Origin: SZUA-287 sp036397975
GTDB lineage: Bacteria > Bacteroidota > Ignavibacteria > UBA10030 > UBA6906
DNA length: 34,896 bases
Direction of reading: 5' to 3'
Assembly (NCBI GenBank): GCA_036397975.1
Contig: DASWHW010000092.1
Span: forward strand, 1-34,896
The notes beneath the pieces were generated by a model. It worked only from the letters and a program-made list of their open reading frames with translations, was not told the origin of the DNA and made no database searches. The position numbers and the translations under genes were made by a program. This document shows positions 15,452 through 23,886 of this stretch, piece after piece (within the stretch, counting starts at the first letter, position 1; each line of letters opens with the position of its first letter).

Positions 15452-18270
15452 AAATCCCAGCCGAAGAAGAATTGGTGGAAGATGCCCGTTTGGAATCTTC
15501 CGAAGTTTTTCTCGATCCGTTTGCCGATGTCATACCGCAACACAAGAGCCCCGGCGAAATTCATTCTAAATCCCCCGCCAACCGAACCAAGAGTCTCGTT
15601 GTAGTGTGTGTCCCACACGCTCCCCGCATCGAAAAAAAGGGCACCGCGGATGGACCAGAAGGAGACCAGCCCAAAGGGGAAGCGAATCGCAAATTGATCG
15701 ATGAAGGGAAAGCGGAGTTCGTGACTGGTGAGCCAGAGTTTTTCGCCGCGAAGGCTCCAGCGGGGCCATCCCCGCAGATCCCAGCTCCCGCCCATCACAA
15801 AACGCCGCGACTCTTTTCCCTCATTATAAAATATCCAGAAACGGGATGCGAACGCGCTTCGCGCGCCCAGGCGGAAATAATTTCGGTAGTCGGCGGCCAA
15901 TGAGTAATAGTTGACATTGGAAAATTGAACGTCGGTGGTAAGCCCGAGGGTAATGTTGAAGCGATGACCATCGATCGGACCGCTCGGTCCCCAAAGAGAA
16001 TTGTCGTGGACAAATGAAACGGAATTTGTCACCAGCAACGCTTTGCGCTGGATTGGAAGACCAAGAATTTCTTTGTTGGAATTGCTAAGGCTGATCGACA
16101 TTTCTAACCGCTGGAACTTGCTCAACGGATAGCTCAGCGCAAAGTACCCCCCGAAGACCCGTTCATAGAAAAATCCATCACGGTCGGTGATGTCATACTG
16201 TCTACCTGAGAACCGGAAGATGCCGTAGGCAAGAGATGTTCGTTGGGCGAAAGATACACGCGAGATAGCGATGTTGAAACTCTCCAGGAATTCATCCTGC
16301 GATTGGGCAGTATTATAGATCAAGAAATAATACTGATCATCGCCCAGGAGATCACTTAAGGCGATAACCGCACCTCCTGCCGTTCCAAAGATCGGATCTG
16401 CTGAGACTCCACCCTGTGCAAGGTCGAGACTGTAGTCTCCCTTGTATTTGAATTTCTGCACCTGCGACGTACCCGTGAGAGACTGTGCGTGCCACGGTTC
16501 ACCTTTGTTTTTCAAGTTGATGCTCATTGTCGTCGTTGCAGTGTCATATACTGCGTTGATGTCCTTGACCATTTTGATCTGAAAACTAAACTGTTCGAAT
16601 GCGGTGAAGACCAGATCACCTTCCGCCGTCCAGGTTGGATCGAATGCAGACGTGGTGAAGTGAGTGACCTTCCTGATGGTCTGGGGCTGATCTATAGAGC
16701 GGTGTTCCATATCCATGATCCAGATATTATGGTTGCCGTCAATGTCGGAGGTGAAGGCAAGCCGCATTCCATCCTTTGACCATGCAGGGGCACTGAACGT
16801 GTGATCACCATAAGTTAGATATTCCAGGACGCCCGATTCAACATCGTACAAGAAGAGATTATATGTCCCTAGTTCGCCGAATGGCGTGCGGTCGGAGCTG
16901 AACACGATGGTCTTCCCATCGGGGGACCATGCTGGCTCGCGATCATCGTAATAGTCGTTCGTCAATTTCCTCAATTGCCGGGATTTTGTATCGACAATGT
17001 AGAGATCGTTATTCCCCGCTTTGTTGACCGCCGTAAAGGCGAGGTGCACTCCGTCCGGTGCCCACGAGGTTGACCCGATGCTGACGAGATCAGGGAAATG
17101 AAACGATTCTGTAGTCTCGCCGCGAAACACATCATGCAAATGCAGGGCATCATTCTCGCCGCTCTTTGTTACAAAAGCAAGCATCCCGAATTTTGAGATA
17201 TCCATTCTGCTGCGGAACGGATGGAATGCTTCAAATTCATCCGATGTCTCTCCTTCCACCACTCTGGTTTCTTCCTTCCGTTCCTTATCTGGATCGAGGG
17301 CGGATTTGTAAATCCCTGTGTAGCCTGTCCTGTTCCCTATAAAATATACTTCTCGCGTGGAATCGTATTCGAACACGACAGGTTTTGCGTTGAATCCCTT
17401 TTCAACAAGAGTCAGTGCCGCTTGACTGGGGACATCGTATGAAGCAAGGAGAGGATAGTATTTCTTCTTCAGGGCGTAGAGCCATTCCTTATCAAATTCC
17501 TCATAGTCCTTTCCAATGGTCATCTTGAGGACATCGCTGAAGAAACCGGTTTTCCAGAAGTTTTCCATCAACAGGAGGATCTTTTCTTCGCCATACGTTT
17601 TTCCAATGTATTGCAGGGCGTTCTGTCCCTCCTTGTACATCAGGAAGGAACCGTAGATTTGGTTTATGTCACTCAGGCCGACAACAATGTCGTTGATAAC
17701 CACGTCGCGCATGACCATCTCCGCCTGCGTGTCCCATGTCGTGCTCCAGTATTCCGCGAGTCCCTCAACAAACCAGAGTGGCGGCAGGCGATCGGACGGT
17801 TTCCGGTGATCGACGAGAACCCGTGACACCTTGCTGTGCATAAAGACATGGACCAGTTCATGACGGATCACATGACGAAACTGGTTGGTATTGCCATCGG
17901 ATGGGATGACGACACGCCCTTTGAGAAACTCAAAGAATCCACCCACCCCCTCAGGAATGAATCCGCCGGTAGTGTTTGTTTGTTGGAAGTGAAGATGAGA
18001 GCTGTACAGAATTAACGGAACGCGGTTGTTCAATGTGTGGTTGAACTTCACTTCGAGATGTTTGTATGCCTCCTCGGCATAGAATGCTCCTCGCTCGGCC
18101 AGGTCCTGCATTTCGGGATAATAATAAATATCGAAATGTTCAGTCTTCAATACCTGCCAATCGAATTCAGTATACTGAACCTTGTTCCTGCCGAAGCCAA
18201 AAAACTGCGCATGCAGATCAGAAGGACAGAAGAGGAGCGCCGAGAAAACCACTATGCGGAAGAGTTTCAT
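15448..18270 (-). CDS. exported HELVH-peptidase-like / PD40 propeller / outer-membrane barrel protein
   Basis: The 940-residue product has a signal peptide (KLFRIVVFSALLFCPSDLHA). Residues about 30-280 form a gluzincin-type region like peptidase MA: HVIRHELVHVFMH puts HELVH at 137-141, and LWFVEGLAEYWS at 166-176 supplies a third ligand. Residues about 290-570 contain TolB-like PD40 repeats: SWAPDGVHLAF, AWSPDGKTIVF, AWSKDGMRLAF, TWTAEGDLVF. The C-terminal third is rich in amphipathic strands and ends GIFHQFFFGWDF with a terminal Phe, as in Omp85/BamA-like barrels (note GGSWDLRGWPRWSLRGEKLW). It is probably in the outer membrane with the protease-like part in the periplasm or outside. The ATG at 18270 is preferred over a TTG at 18282. 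A strong promoter precedes it. The substrate is unknown. Confidence 0.85.
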   Translation of the reverse strand: MKLFRIVVFSALLFCPSDLHAQFFGFGRNKVQYTEFDWQVLKTEHFDIYYYPEMQDLAERGAFYAEEAYKHLEVKFNHTLNNRVPLILYSSHLHFQQTNTTGGFIPEGVGGFFEFLKGRVVIPSDGNTNQFRHVIRHELVHVFMHSKVSRVLVDHRKPSDRLPPLWFVEGLAEYWSTTWDTQAEMVMRDVVINDIVVGLSDINQIYGSFLMYKEGQNALQYIGKTYGEEKILLLMENFWKTGFFSDVLKMTIGKDYEEFDKEWLYALKKKYYPLLASYDVPSQAALTLVEKGFNAKPVVFEYDSTREVYFIGNRTGYTGIYKSALDPDKERKEETRVVEGETSDEFEAFHPFRSRMDISKFGMLAFVTKSGENDALHLHDVFRGETTESFHFPDLVSIGSTSWAPDGVHLAFTAVNKAGNNDLYIVDTKSRQLRKLTNDYYDDREPAWSPDGKTIVFSSDRTPFGELGTYNLFLYDVESGVLEYLTYGDHTFSAPAWSKDGMRLAFTSDIDGNHNIWIMDMEHRSIDQPQTIRKVTHFTTSAFDPTWTAEGDLVFTAFEQFSFQIKMVKDINAVYDTATTTMSINLKNKGEPWHAQSLTGTSQVQKFKYKGDYSLDLAQGGVSADPIFGTAGGAVIALSDLLGDDQYYFLIYNTAQSQDEFLESFNIAISRVSFAQRTSLAYGIFRFSGRQYDITDRDGFFYERVFGGYFALSYPLSKFQRLEMSISLSNSNKEILGLPIQRKALLVTNSVSFVHDNSLWGPSGPIDGHRFNITLGLTTDVQFSNVNYYSLAADYRNYFRLGARSAFASRFWIFYNEGKESRRFVMGGSWDLRGWPRWSLRGEKLWLTSHELRFPFIDQFAIRFPFGLVSFWSIRGALFFDAGSVWDTHYNETLGSVGGGFRMNFAGALVLRYDIGKRIEKNFGRFQTGIFHQFFFGWDF

Positions 18271-18322
18271 CACATCCACCAAACACTCTATGTGCGGGTT
18301 TTTGTTCCGAGGTCACTACGAA

Positions 18323-18351
18323 AGTATAGGGAGAACGGATGCGAGTGTCAA
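18323..18351 (-). promoter_or_regulatory. strong sigma-70-type promoter of the HELVH/PD40/barrel gene
   Basis: On the minus strand TTGACA (18346-18351) and TATACT (18323-18328) are spaced by 17 bases, one mismatch from the full consensus, with a leader of about 45 bases. Confidence 0.72.
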
Positions 18352-18405
18352 GATACCGGATTCGTTATACTTATGTGATGCTTCAGAGACGTAATGCGCG
18401 TATGT

Positions 18406-18434
18406 TTGAGCATCAACAATGAAATACATATCAT
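18406..18434 (+). promoter_or_regulatory. msrA: candidate promoter of msrA
   Basis: TTGAGC (18406-18411) and TATCAT (18429-18434) are spaced by 17 bases, 27 bases upstream of the msrA ATG, in the divergent region with the large minus-strand gene. Confidence 0.45.
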
Positions 18435-18460
18435 AGAGGGGTCAACGAGGGGAAATTCAC

Positions 18461-19090
18461 ATGAACAGAAGAATGGTTCTTGGCGCTTTGGCCCTGATTG
18501 TTCTTGCGGCCAGCGTTTTCGCGTTTCATCAAACACGTAATGAAGAGGAAGGAAAAAAGAATATGGGTGTTTCATCCGGCCGAACTGAGAAAGCGACATT
18601 CGGTGGTGGATGCTTCTGGTGCATCGAAGCAGTGTTCAGCCGCTACGATGGCGTTCTCTCAGCCGTTTCAGGGTATGCAGGGGGAAGCGTTGCGAATCCG
18701 ACTTACAAACAAGTTTGCACAGGGTCGACGGGCCATGCAGAGGTTGTCCAAATCGAGTTCGACCCGGCTGTCATCACGTACGAACAGATGCTCGACATTT
18801 TTTGGCAGGCACATGATCCCACAACCCTCAATCGACAGGGGAATGACGCCGGTACACAATATCGTTCTATAATATTCTATCAAGACGAGAAACAAAAAGC
18901 GACTGCCGAAAAATCCAGAGCAGCGATCGCGAACGATTTTTCAGACCCTGTTGTTACAGAAATCAAACCGCTGACAGCATTCTATAAAGCCGAGGAAAGT
19001 CATCAGGACTATTATGACAACAACAAGTCGGTTCCCTACTGTCGTTATGTGATCAGCCCGAAGCTTGAAAAGTTGAAGCTAAAGAAATAG
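18461..19090 (+). CDS. msrA: exported peptide-methionine (S)-S-oxide reductase
   Basis: The 209-residue protein carries the MsrA domain from about residue 43: ATFGGGCFWCIEAVF with catalytic Cys51 in the GCFWC motif, GYAGGSVANPTYKQVC, TGHAEVVQIEFDP, HDPTTLNRQGNDAGTQYRS and the C-terminal YYDNNKSVPYCRYVISPKL, whose Cys is a candidate resolving residue. MsrA reduces methionine-S-sulfoxide in proteins. Unlike cytosolic MsrA, this one has a hydrophobic N-terminus (VLGALALIVLAASVFAF) acting as signal peptide or membrane anchor, so it should act in the periplasm or envelope. No MsrB domain is fused. It sits directly upstream of a set of exported cytochrome genes but is separated from them by a hairpin. 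Confidence 0.95.
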   Translation: MNRRMVLGALALIVLAASVFAFHQTRNEEEGKKNMGVSSGRTEKATFGGGCFWCIEAVFSRYDGVLSAVSGYAGGSVANPTYKQVCTGSTGHAEVVQIEFDPAVITYEQMLDIFWQAHDPTTLNRQGNDAGTQYRSIIFYQDEKQKATAEKSRAAIANDFSDPVVTEIKPLTAFYKAEESHQDYYDNNKSVPYCRYVISPKLEKLKLKK

Positions 19091-19118
19091 ATTCCCCTCC
19101 ACTATCATTGAACGTTAT

Positions 19119-19148
19119 GAGGCATCGAGTTGCATAACTCGATGCCTC
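19119..19148. terminator. 13-bp perfect inverted repeat after msrA, overlapping the next promoter
   Basis: GAGGCATCGAGTT (19119-19131) and AACTCGATGCCTC (19136-19148) pair perfectly around the 4-base loop GCAT. Only a weak T-tract follows, so termination would be imperfect. The hairpin covers the -35 box and most of the spacer of the candidate promoter 19130-19158, so it may instead act as an operator. Confidence 0.6.
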
Positions 19149-19158
19149 TTGCTATATT
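19130..19158 (+). promoter_or_regulatory. candidate promoter of the cytochrome cluster
   Basis: TTGCAT (19130-19135) and TATATT (19153-19158) are spaced by 17 bases, about 50 bases before the cytochrome-barrel start. The -35 box lies at the centre of a perfect 26-base palindromic structure. Confidence 0.5.
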
Positions 19159-19208
19159 GACCAACCTTCTTCATGACCATCCCTGTTTTTTCCGAAAGGA
19201 ATTTCATT

Positions 19209-20315
19209 ATGAGACTCTTCACGAGTATGTTATTCAGCATGATTGTTGGATTGATGCTGACCGATGCAGCCACGGCCTTGCCTCGTTTTGCCATTCGCAC
19301 CGGAGGCAAGTGTCAGTCATGTCACGTGAACCCATCCGGTGGCGCTATGCGGCAGGCGTTTGGTACGCAGTTCGGGCGAGAGGAGCTACCCGTTCCAACC
19401 TGGGCCGACGAGTTTGCGCTTGATGAGTTCTCTCCTGCGCTCAGCGACAACTTTTCGATCGGCGCAGATATGCGCCTGCTGTGGTTCAACAGGAAAACTG
19501 GATCCACAAGCACGAATGAGATCTGGCAGATGCAGGGAGATGTGTACATGAATTTCCGCCTCGCGCGAAAAGTGAACCTGTATCTCGACAAGGGACTTTA
19601 CAGTGGATTCGAGATTTTCGCACTGCTCAATATCATTCCCGCAAACGGATTCGTGAAGGCCGGAAAATTTGTTCCGAACTATGGAACAAAAATGGACGAC
19701 CACACGGTTTACATAAGACAAATGCTTGGATTCAGCGCAGAATTCGGCAGACCGGAGCGAACCGGGCTGGAAGTTGGGATTTCCCCCGGCCCCATCTCCA
19801 TTACAGGGGGTGTGTATAACGCTGGGCGGGAAAGCTCATTCCCCTCCGCGGGAAAGAAGAAAGCATTCCTTGGAAGGGCTGAGGGAGTCTTCAAGGCCAC
19901 GGACGATCTGAACATAGGGATCGGTGGAAACGTCTTTCGCAAGGAGAGTTCTTCGGGCGCCAATACAACAATGGTGGGAGGGTTCGGAGCAATTTCCTAC
20001 GAGGATTTTACTCTATTTGGGGAAACTGATTGGGCCACAACTGATTCAGTTGGGGCAAAGGTCACCGGTCTTGTTGGATATGCCGAACTCAACTACATGA
20101 TCACCCAGGGTGTTGATCTCAAATTCGCTTATGATTTTTATGATCCCAACATTGATGTAAAGTCGGGTTCGCTCTCCAGATATTCATTTGGGGTTGAGTT
20201 CTTCCCCATCGCGGGTGTTGAGGTACGGCCCGTGTACCGACACATAGTGGAAGACCCTGATGCGCAAAAGGTCGACAATGACGAATTTCACCTTTTACTC
20301 CATTTTTATTTCTAG
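19209..20315 (+). CDS. monohaem c-type cytochrome fused to a predicted outer-membrane barrel
   Basis: The 368-residue product has a signal peptide (about residues 1-24). One CXXCH haem site follows at residues 35-39 in TGGKCQSCHVNPSGGAMRQAFG. From about residue 75 to the end the sequence is made of alternating amphipathic strands separated by Gly/Asn/Asp turns, and it finishes DEFHLLLHFYF with a C-terminal Phe, as expected of an outer-membrane beta barrel. I therefore infer a porin-like protein that presents a haem at the periplasmic mouth. The ATG at 19209 is chosen because GAAAGGAA (19194-19201) lies 7 bases upstream; an ATG at 19173 would add 12 non-signal residues. I do not recognise a named family. 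Ten bases separate it from the lipoprotein gene. Confidence 0.8.
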   Translation: MRLFTSMLFSMIVGLMLTDAATALPRFAIRTGGKCQSCHVNPSGGAMRQAFGTQFGREELPVPTWADEFALDEFSPALSDNFSIGADMRLLWFNRKTGSTSTNEIWQMQGDVYMNFRLARKVNLYLDKGLYSGFEIFALLNIIPANGFVKAGKFVPNYGTKMDDHTVYIRQMLGFSAEFGRPERTGLEVGISPGPISITGGVYNAGRESSFPSAGKKKAFLGRAEGVFKATDDLNIGIGGNVFRKESSSGANTTMVGGFGAISYEDFTLFGETDWATTDSVGAKVTGLVGYAELNYMITQGVDLKFAYDFYDPNIDVKSGSLSRYSFGVEFFPIAGVEVRPVYRHIVEDPDAQKVDNDEFHLLLHFYF

Positions 20316-20324
20316 GCCATCAGC

Positions 20325-20984
20325 ATGATTGTACGAAAGGTTCTTTTTTTTATTTTGTGTGTCGGCTTGGTGTCTCTGTCCATCGATAGTTGCAAGGATA
20401 TGGGTCATGATGAATCGATCCCTCTTCTTGCATCCTCCAGTTCTGCAATATCCGTTGTGGTAGGAGGCTCTGCGACGGTGACAATCAATGGTGGCAATCA
20501 GCCCTATGCAATTACTGAACAGCCGAACAACGCAATCGCAACGGCATCATTGACGAACAACACGCTGATGATCAGTGGAGTGGGGGCCGGAAGCACTCGC
20601 GTGAAGATCTCGGATTCAGATTCAGATGCACCGGGCATCAGTGATCCACTACTAGATAACCCAACACATAGCGAACAGGAAATTATCATTCTGATCACCG
20701 TGTCGCTTGTACCGCCGTTGGTGGCGACTCCCCCATCCGTGACTGTCGGCTCGGGGGATTCGGTGAACGTCACGATCTCACAGGGGATACCCCCCTATCT
20801 TATTGTTCAAAGTCCTGATCCGTCTTTGGCGTCAGCACAGTTTATTGATCCAAATGTTGCATCTGCTATTCTCCAGATTACTGGGGTGACTAATGCTTCG
20901 GCAAGCGGTCCGACTTCTATTAGAGTCCAGGATAGCAAGCTCGCGCCGAGTGAAGTTGATATTCCAATTACGAAAACACCATAA
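20325..20984 (+). CDS. lipoprotein with two Ig-like repeats
   Basis: The 219-residue protein has a basic, hydrophobic N-terminus (MIVRKVLFFILCVGLVSLS) and a candidate lipobox around IDSC (Cys23), with an atypical Asp at the -2 position. Two similar beta-rich repeats follow: one from about 40 to 125 (ISVVVGGSATVTINGGNQPYAI) and one from about 135 to 218 (VTVGSGDSVNVTISQGIPPYLI), both with the pattern of bacterial Ig-like domains. It is likely anchored in the outer membrane, either periplasmic or at the surface. It has no haem motif of its own. It lies between two cytochrome genes and is probably co-transcribed with both, which suggests a structural part of the same complex. Confidence 0.75.
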   Translation: MIVRKVLFFILCVGLVSLSIDSCKDMGHDESIPLLASSSSAISVVVGGSATVTINGGNQPYAITEQPNNAIATASLTNNTLMISGVGAGSTRVKISDSDSDAPGISDPLLDNPTHSEQEIIILITVSLVPPLVATPPSVTVGSGDSVNVTISQGIPPYLIVQSPDPSLASAQFIDPNVASAILQITGVTNASASGPTSIRVQDSKLAPSEVDIPITKTP

Positions 20985-21008
20985 CACGCAATCATGAAGG
21001 AGGAAAGA

Positions 21009-21413
21009 TTGAAAGTATTTGCAGTGGTATTGTTAGCCCTCATGGCAATGAATAGTCGGCAGTTGCTTGCTGGGGATGAAAAGAGCCAAACTATTTCGTT
21101 TAAGGATGAAGTCTATCCGATTGTCAAGAAGAATTGCTTGCCCTGCCATGCAGAAGATAATTTCAATCCAAGCGAGTTATCACTGGACACCTATGAGTTA
21201 ATGAAGCAAGGAGGACAGAACGGGGCTACGTGGGTTGCCGGTGATTCCAAGAAAAGTATTCTTGTGCAGAAACTCCTGGAGGAGCCTCCGTTTGATGCCC
21301 GGATGCCAATGAACTCAAAGAAGAAAATCAAGGAGGGAAAAGCAAAGTGGCTCGCCGCGGAGGAAATCAAACTCATCGCCGACTGGGTTGATCAGGGAGC
21401 AAAGGACAACTAG
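21009..21413 (+). CDS. small exported monohaem cytochrome c
   Basis: The 134-residue product begins with a signal peptide (MKVFAVVLLALMAM, cleavage near LAGDE). One CXXCH is at residues 43-47 (KNCLPCHAED), followed by LSLDTYELMKQGG and a Met-containing ARMPMNSKK that can supply the sixth ligand, ending in EIKLIADWVDQGAKDN. This order is that of the PSCyt1/cytochrome c-like domains common in Planctomycetes and Bacteroidota. It should carry electrons in the periplasm or at the outer membrane. An ATG at 20994 would place the Shine-Dalgarno AAGGAGG (20997-21003) inside the gene, so the TTG at 21009, five bases after it, is the better start. Confidence 0.87.
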   Translation: MKVFAVVLLALMAMNSRQLLAGDEKSQTISFKDEVYPIVKKNCLPCHAEDNFNPSELSLDTYELMKQGGQNGATWVAGDSKKSILVQKLLEEPPFDARMPMNSKKKIKEGKAKWLAAEEIKLIADWVDQGAKDN

Positions 21414-21437
21414 TCCACGCTACGAACCAATAAAGAT

Positions 21438-21470
21438 GCCTCGTGTGCGAATGCCGCTGCGGGGCTTTTC
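21438..21470 (+). terminator. weak terminator-like hairpin after the cytochrome gene
   Basis: GCCTCG (21438-21443) can pair with CGGGGC (21460-21465) with one wobble around a 16-base loop, followed by TTTTCTTT. Shape and place fit a terminator but the stem is short. Confidence 0.4.
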
Positions 21471-21550
21471 TTTGGTCCTACCCGGAACGCAGATTCATTG
21501 ATTCTCCGCTATATTCTAACGATATTGACAATGAATCCTATTCCTTTACT

Positions 21551-23881
21551 ATGACCGACAATTCTCAAAAAGACACACTGATTAATGTCCTGAAATCCAG
21601 GATGGTTAGCCGGGAAACGCTTATGAAAGCGCTCATTCCGGTCTCTGTGATTATCCTTTTGTCGCTAATGTTTCCCCGAGGTGAATCTATCGAGGTTGAC
21701 TTCAAGGTTGGGTCGGTATGGGCGGGGAAAGACCTTATTGCCCCTTTCTCATTCTCGGTGTATCGGGACGAACGCGAGTTTTCCTCCGATGTAGAAGCCG
21801 CCCGAAAAAAAGTGTACCCGGTGTTTGACCGCGATATTTTTGTGGAAGACGAGGTGAAGGAGCGTACAGCGAATCTCTTCGATGACTTGCGGGAGGGGGT
21901 TGGGCTCTGGAACAAGCTGCGCGCTGCCAAACGTCAGGGGTTTGCAGTTACGACCGACTCAACTGTTTTTCAGCTATTTGCGGCAAAGCTCCCTGTGCAA
22001 CCGACAGCAATGGAGTGGGGAATTCTCAGCCGATTTGCAGGGCGGGGAACGCTCAATCAATTTGAACAAACAATAGCAGGCGTCGCGTTAGATGTTCTGC
22101 ATATCGGCGTGCTGGCGCAGGAGAAAGATACCCTGGCAGGTCGTACCGTCGCGGTGCGTCGAGGCCCGTTGGAAGATTTGGTTCCGGGGGTTCAGCTTCT
22201 GACGAAGATTGAGGCCGCGCAGTTTGTCCATTCAAAACTCCTTGCCAACTACGGTGCGCAAGACTCTGTCGTAATACTTGCCCAACGTCTGGCCATGCAT
22301 CAGGTCCGTCCCAATATCCGATTCGACCATGATGCAACACTTCAGGCGCTTCAGATTGCCGTGGACGCAATTCCTCGCACCATCGGCTTTGTCCAGGAAG
22401 ATGAACGCATCGCCAGCAAGCACGAACGGATCACTTCGGAAACGAAGCTTAAACTGGAATCACTTCGCCGTGCGCGCGCAGAAAGAGGAATGGCGGAGGG
22501 AAGCTTCCTCCAGGAAATCGGCATTGTGCTTCATGTGTCGTTGATCGTCACGCTCTACGGCATCTATCTCTTCCTGTTCCGTAAACAAATTTATCGCAGC
22601 AACCGACTCCTGATTCTCATTGGTTTGCTCATCCTGATCTCAGGGTTCTTTGCATACTTGACAAATGTGCTGAATGTCGCTGCACCGATCGAATATCTTA
22701 TCTTCCTGCCTGCAGCCTCGATGCTGCTCACCATCATTTTTGATTCCCGCGTTGCGTTCTACGGAACAGTCATCATGGCGTTCCTCGTTGCGGGAATTCG
22801 TGGAAACGACTACACGATTGCGTTGTCGTCACTGATTGCCGGGGCACTTGCCGTGTACACCGTCCGTGACATCCGTAATCGCACACAAATTTTTCGATCA
22901 TTGGGATATATCTTCCTGGGATACTCCGTTTCCATTGTTGCGCTGTCGCTGGAGCGATTCGAGCCGATTAATACGGTAGCAACACAACTGGGGTTTGCGC
23001 TTGTCAACGGAGTCGTTTCTTCCGTCCTTGCCTTCGGCTTATTGATTTTCATTGAGCGGTTCTTCCATGTAACGACAGATTTAACTTTGATTGAACTGGG
23101 GCAATTCAATCATCCATTGTTGCGGATGTTATCTGAGCGTGCGCCCGGTACCTATCATCACAGCCTGACGATGGCGAGCCTCGCGGAGGCAGCGGCGGTG
23201 GCAGTGGGAGCGAACGACATACTCGCGCGTGTTGGTGCCTATTTCCACGATATTGGGAAGATAGAAAAACCTCCATACTTTGTTGAAAATCAGAAGGGAG
23301 GCAGGAACAAGCACGACAAGCTCTCCCCCCGGATGAGCTCGCTTATCATCGGGGCACACGTGAAAGATGGGATCACACTTGCCAAGGAATACAATGTTCC
23401 TGAGATCGTCATCGATTTTATTCCACAGCATCACGGAACAACACGGATCGAGTATTTCTATAATAAGGCGGTGAAGCTGGCGGAGGGTTCCGAGGACGAA
23501 ACGAAAATTGATGAAATTAAGGAACAGGATTACCGGTATCCCGGACCAAAACCGCAAACGAAAGAAACCGGCATCTTGATGCTTGCCGACGCCATCGAGG
23601 CGTCAGCGAGGGCGTTGGATGACCCATCGCCGCCCAAGTTGGAATACACTATCGATGAGTTGATTAAGAAGCGTTTCGAAGAGGGAGAGCTTGATGAATG
23701 TCCACTCACGCTCAAGGATCTGACAAAAATCAAGGAAGCGTTTCTCGGTGTTCTAGTCGGTATCTACCATGGCCGGATCAAGTATCCGGAGAATGAGAAA
23801 GAGGAAAAACGGCGCGCTTCACGACCACCGTTGCAGACCGAACATTCCGCCGTTTCGAAAAGTGAAGGCGAAGAGGATTGA
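21551..23881 (+). CDS. 7TM-HD family cyclic-di-AMP phosphodiesterase (PgpH/YqfF-like)
   Basis: The 776-residue protein has the PgpH architecture: an N-terminal membrane helix (VSVIILLSLMF), a large extracytoplasmic 7TMR-HDED domain (DFKVGSVWAGKDLIAPFSF to about residue 315), seven transmembrane helices (about 320-505) and a cytoplasmic HD domain. HD residues include LLRMLSERAPGTYHHSLTMASLAE, H566-D567 in YFHDIGKIEKPPYF, IIGAHVKDG, FIPQHHGT and LADAIEASARAL. PgpH enzymes hydrolyse c-di-AMP to pApA, so the organism probably uses this messenger. An in-frame extension back to 21443 overlaps the upstream hairpin and is rejected; the ATG at 21551 fits the family, though no Shine-Dalgarno is visible. 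The stop lies 5 bases before the xer start codon. Confidence 0.93.
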   Translation: MTDNSQKDTLINVLKSRMVSRETLMKALIPVSVIILLSLMFPRGESIEVDFKVGSVWAGKDLIAPFSFSVYRDEREFSSDVEAARKKVYPVFDRDIFVEDEVKERTANLFDDLREGVGLWNKLRAAKRQGFAVTTDSTVFQLFAAKLPVQPTAMEWGILSRFAGRGTLNQFEQTIAGVALDVLHIGVLAQEKDTLAGRTVAVRRGPLEDLVPGVQLLTKIEAAQFVHSKLLANYGAQDSVVILAQRLAMHQVRPNIRFDHDATLQALQIAVDAIPRTIGFVQEDERIASKHERITSETKLKLESLRRARAERGMAEGSFLQEIGIVLHVSLIVTLYGIYLFLFRKQIYRSNRLLILIGLLILISGFFAYLTNVLNVAAPIEYLIFLPAASMLLTIIFDSRVAFYGTVIMAFLVAGIRGNDYTIALSSLIAGALAVYTVRDIRNRTQIFRSLGYIFLGYSVSIVALSLERFEPINTVATQLGFALVNGVVSSVLAFGLLIFIERFFHVTTDLTLIELGQFNHPLLRMLSERAPGTYHHSLTMASLAEAAAVAVGANDILARVGAYFHDIGKIEKPPYFVENQKGGRNKHDKLSPRMSSLIIGAHVKDGITLAKEYNVPEIVIDFIPQHHGTTRIEYFYNKAVKLAEGSEDETKIDEIKEQDYRYPGPKPQTKETGILMLADAIEASARALDDPSPPKLEYTIDELIKKRFEEGELDECPLTLKDLTKIKEAFLGVLVGIYHGRIKYPENEKEEKRRASRPPLQTEHSAVSKSEGEED

Positions 23882-23886
23882 TCGAT

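Noticed and set aside
16489..16779. Plus-strand frame opposite the HELVH/PD40 gene.
   Set aside because: It is antisense to well-conserved PD40 repeats and lacks a ribosome binding site or family signature.
21443..21550. N-terminal extension of the 7TM-HD protein with several Cys.
   Set aside because: It begins within the hairpin after the cytochrome gene and is unlike PgpH N-termini; the Cys are a frame artefact.
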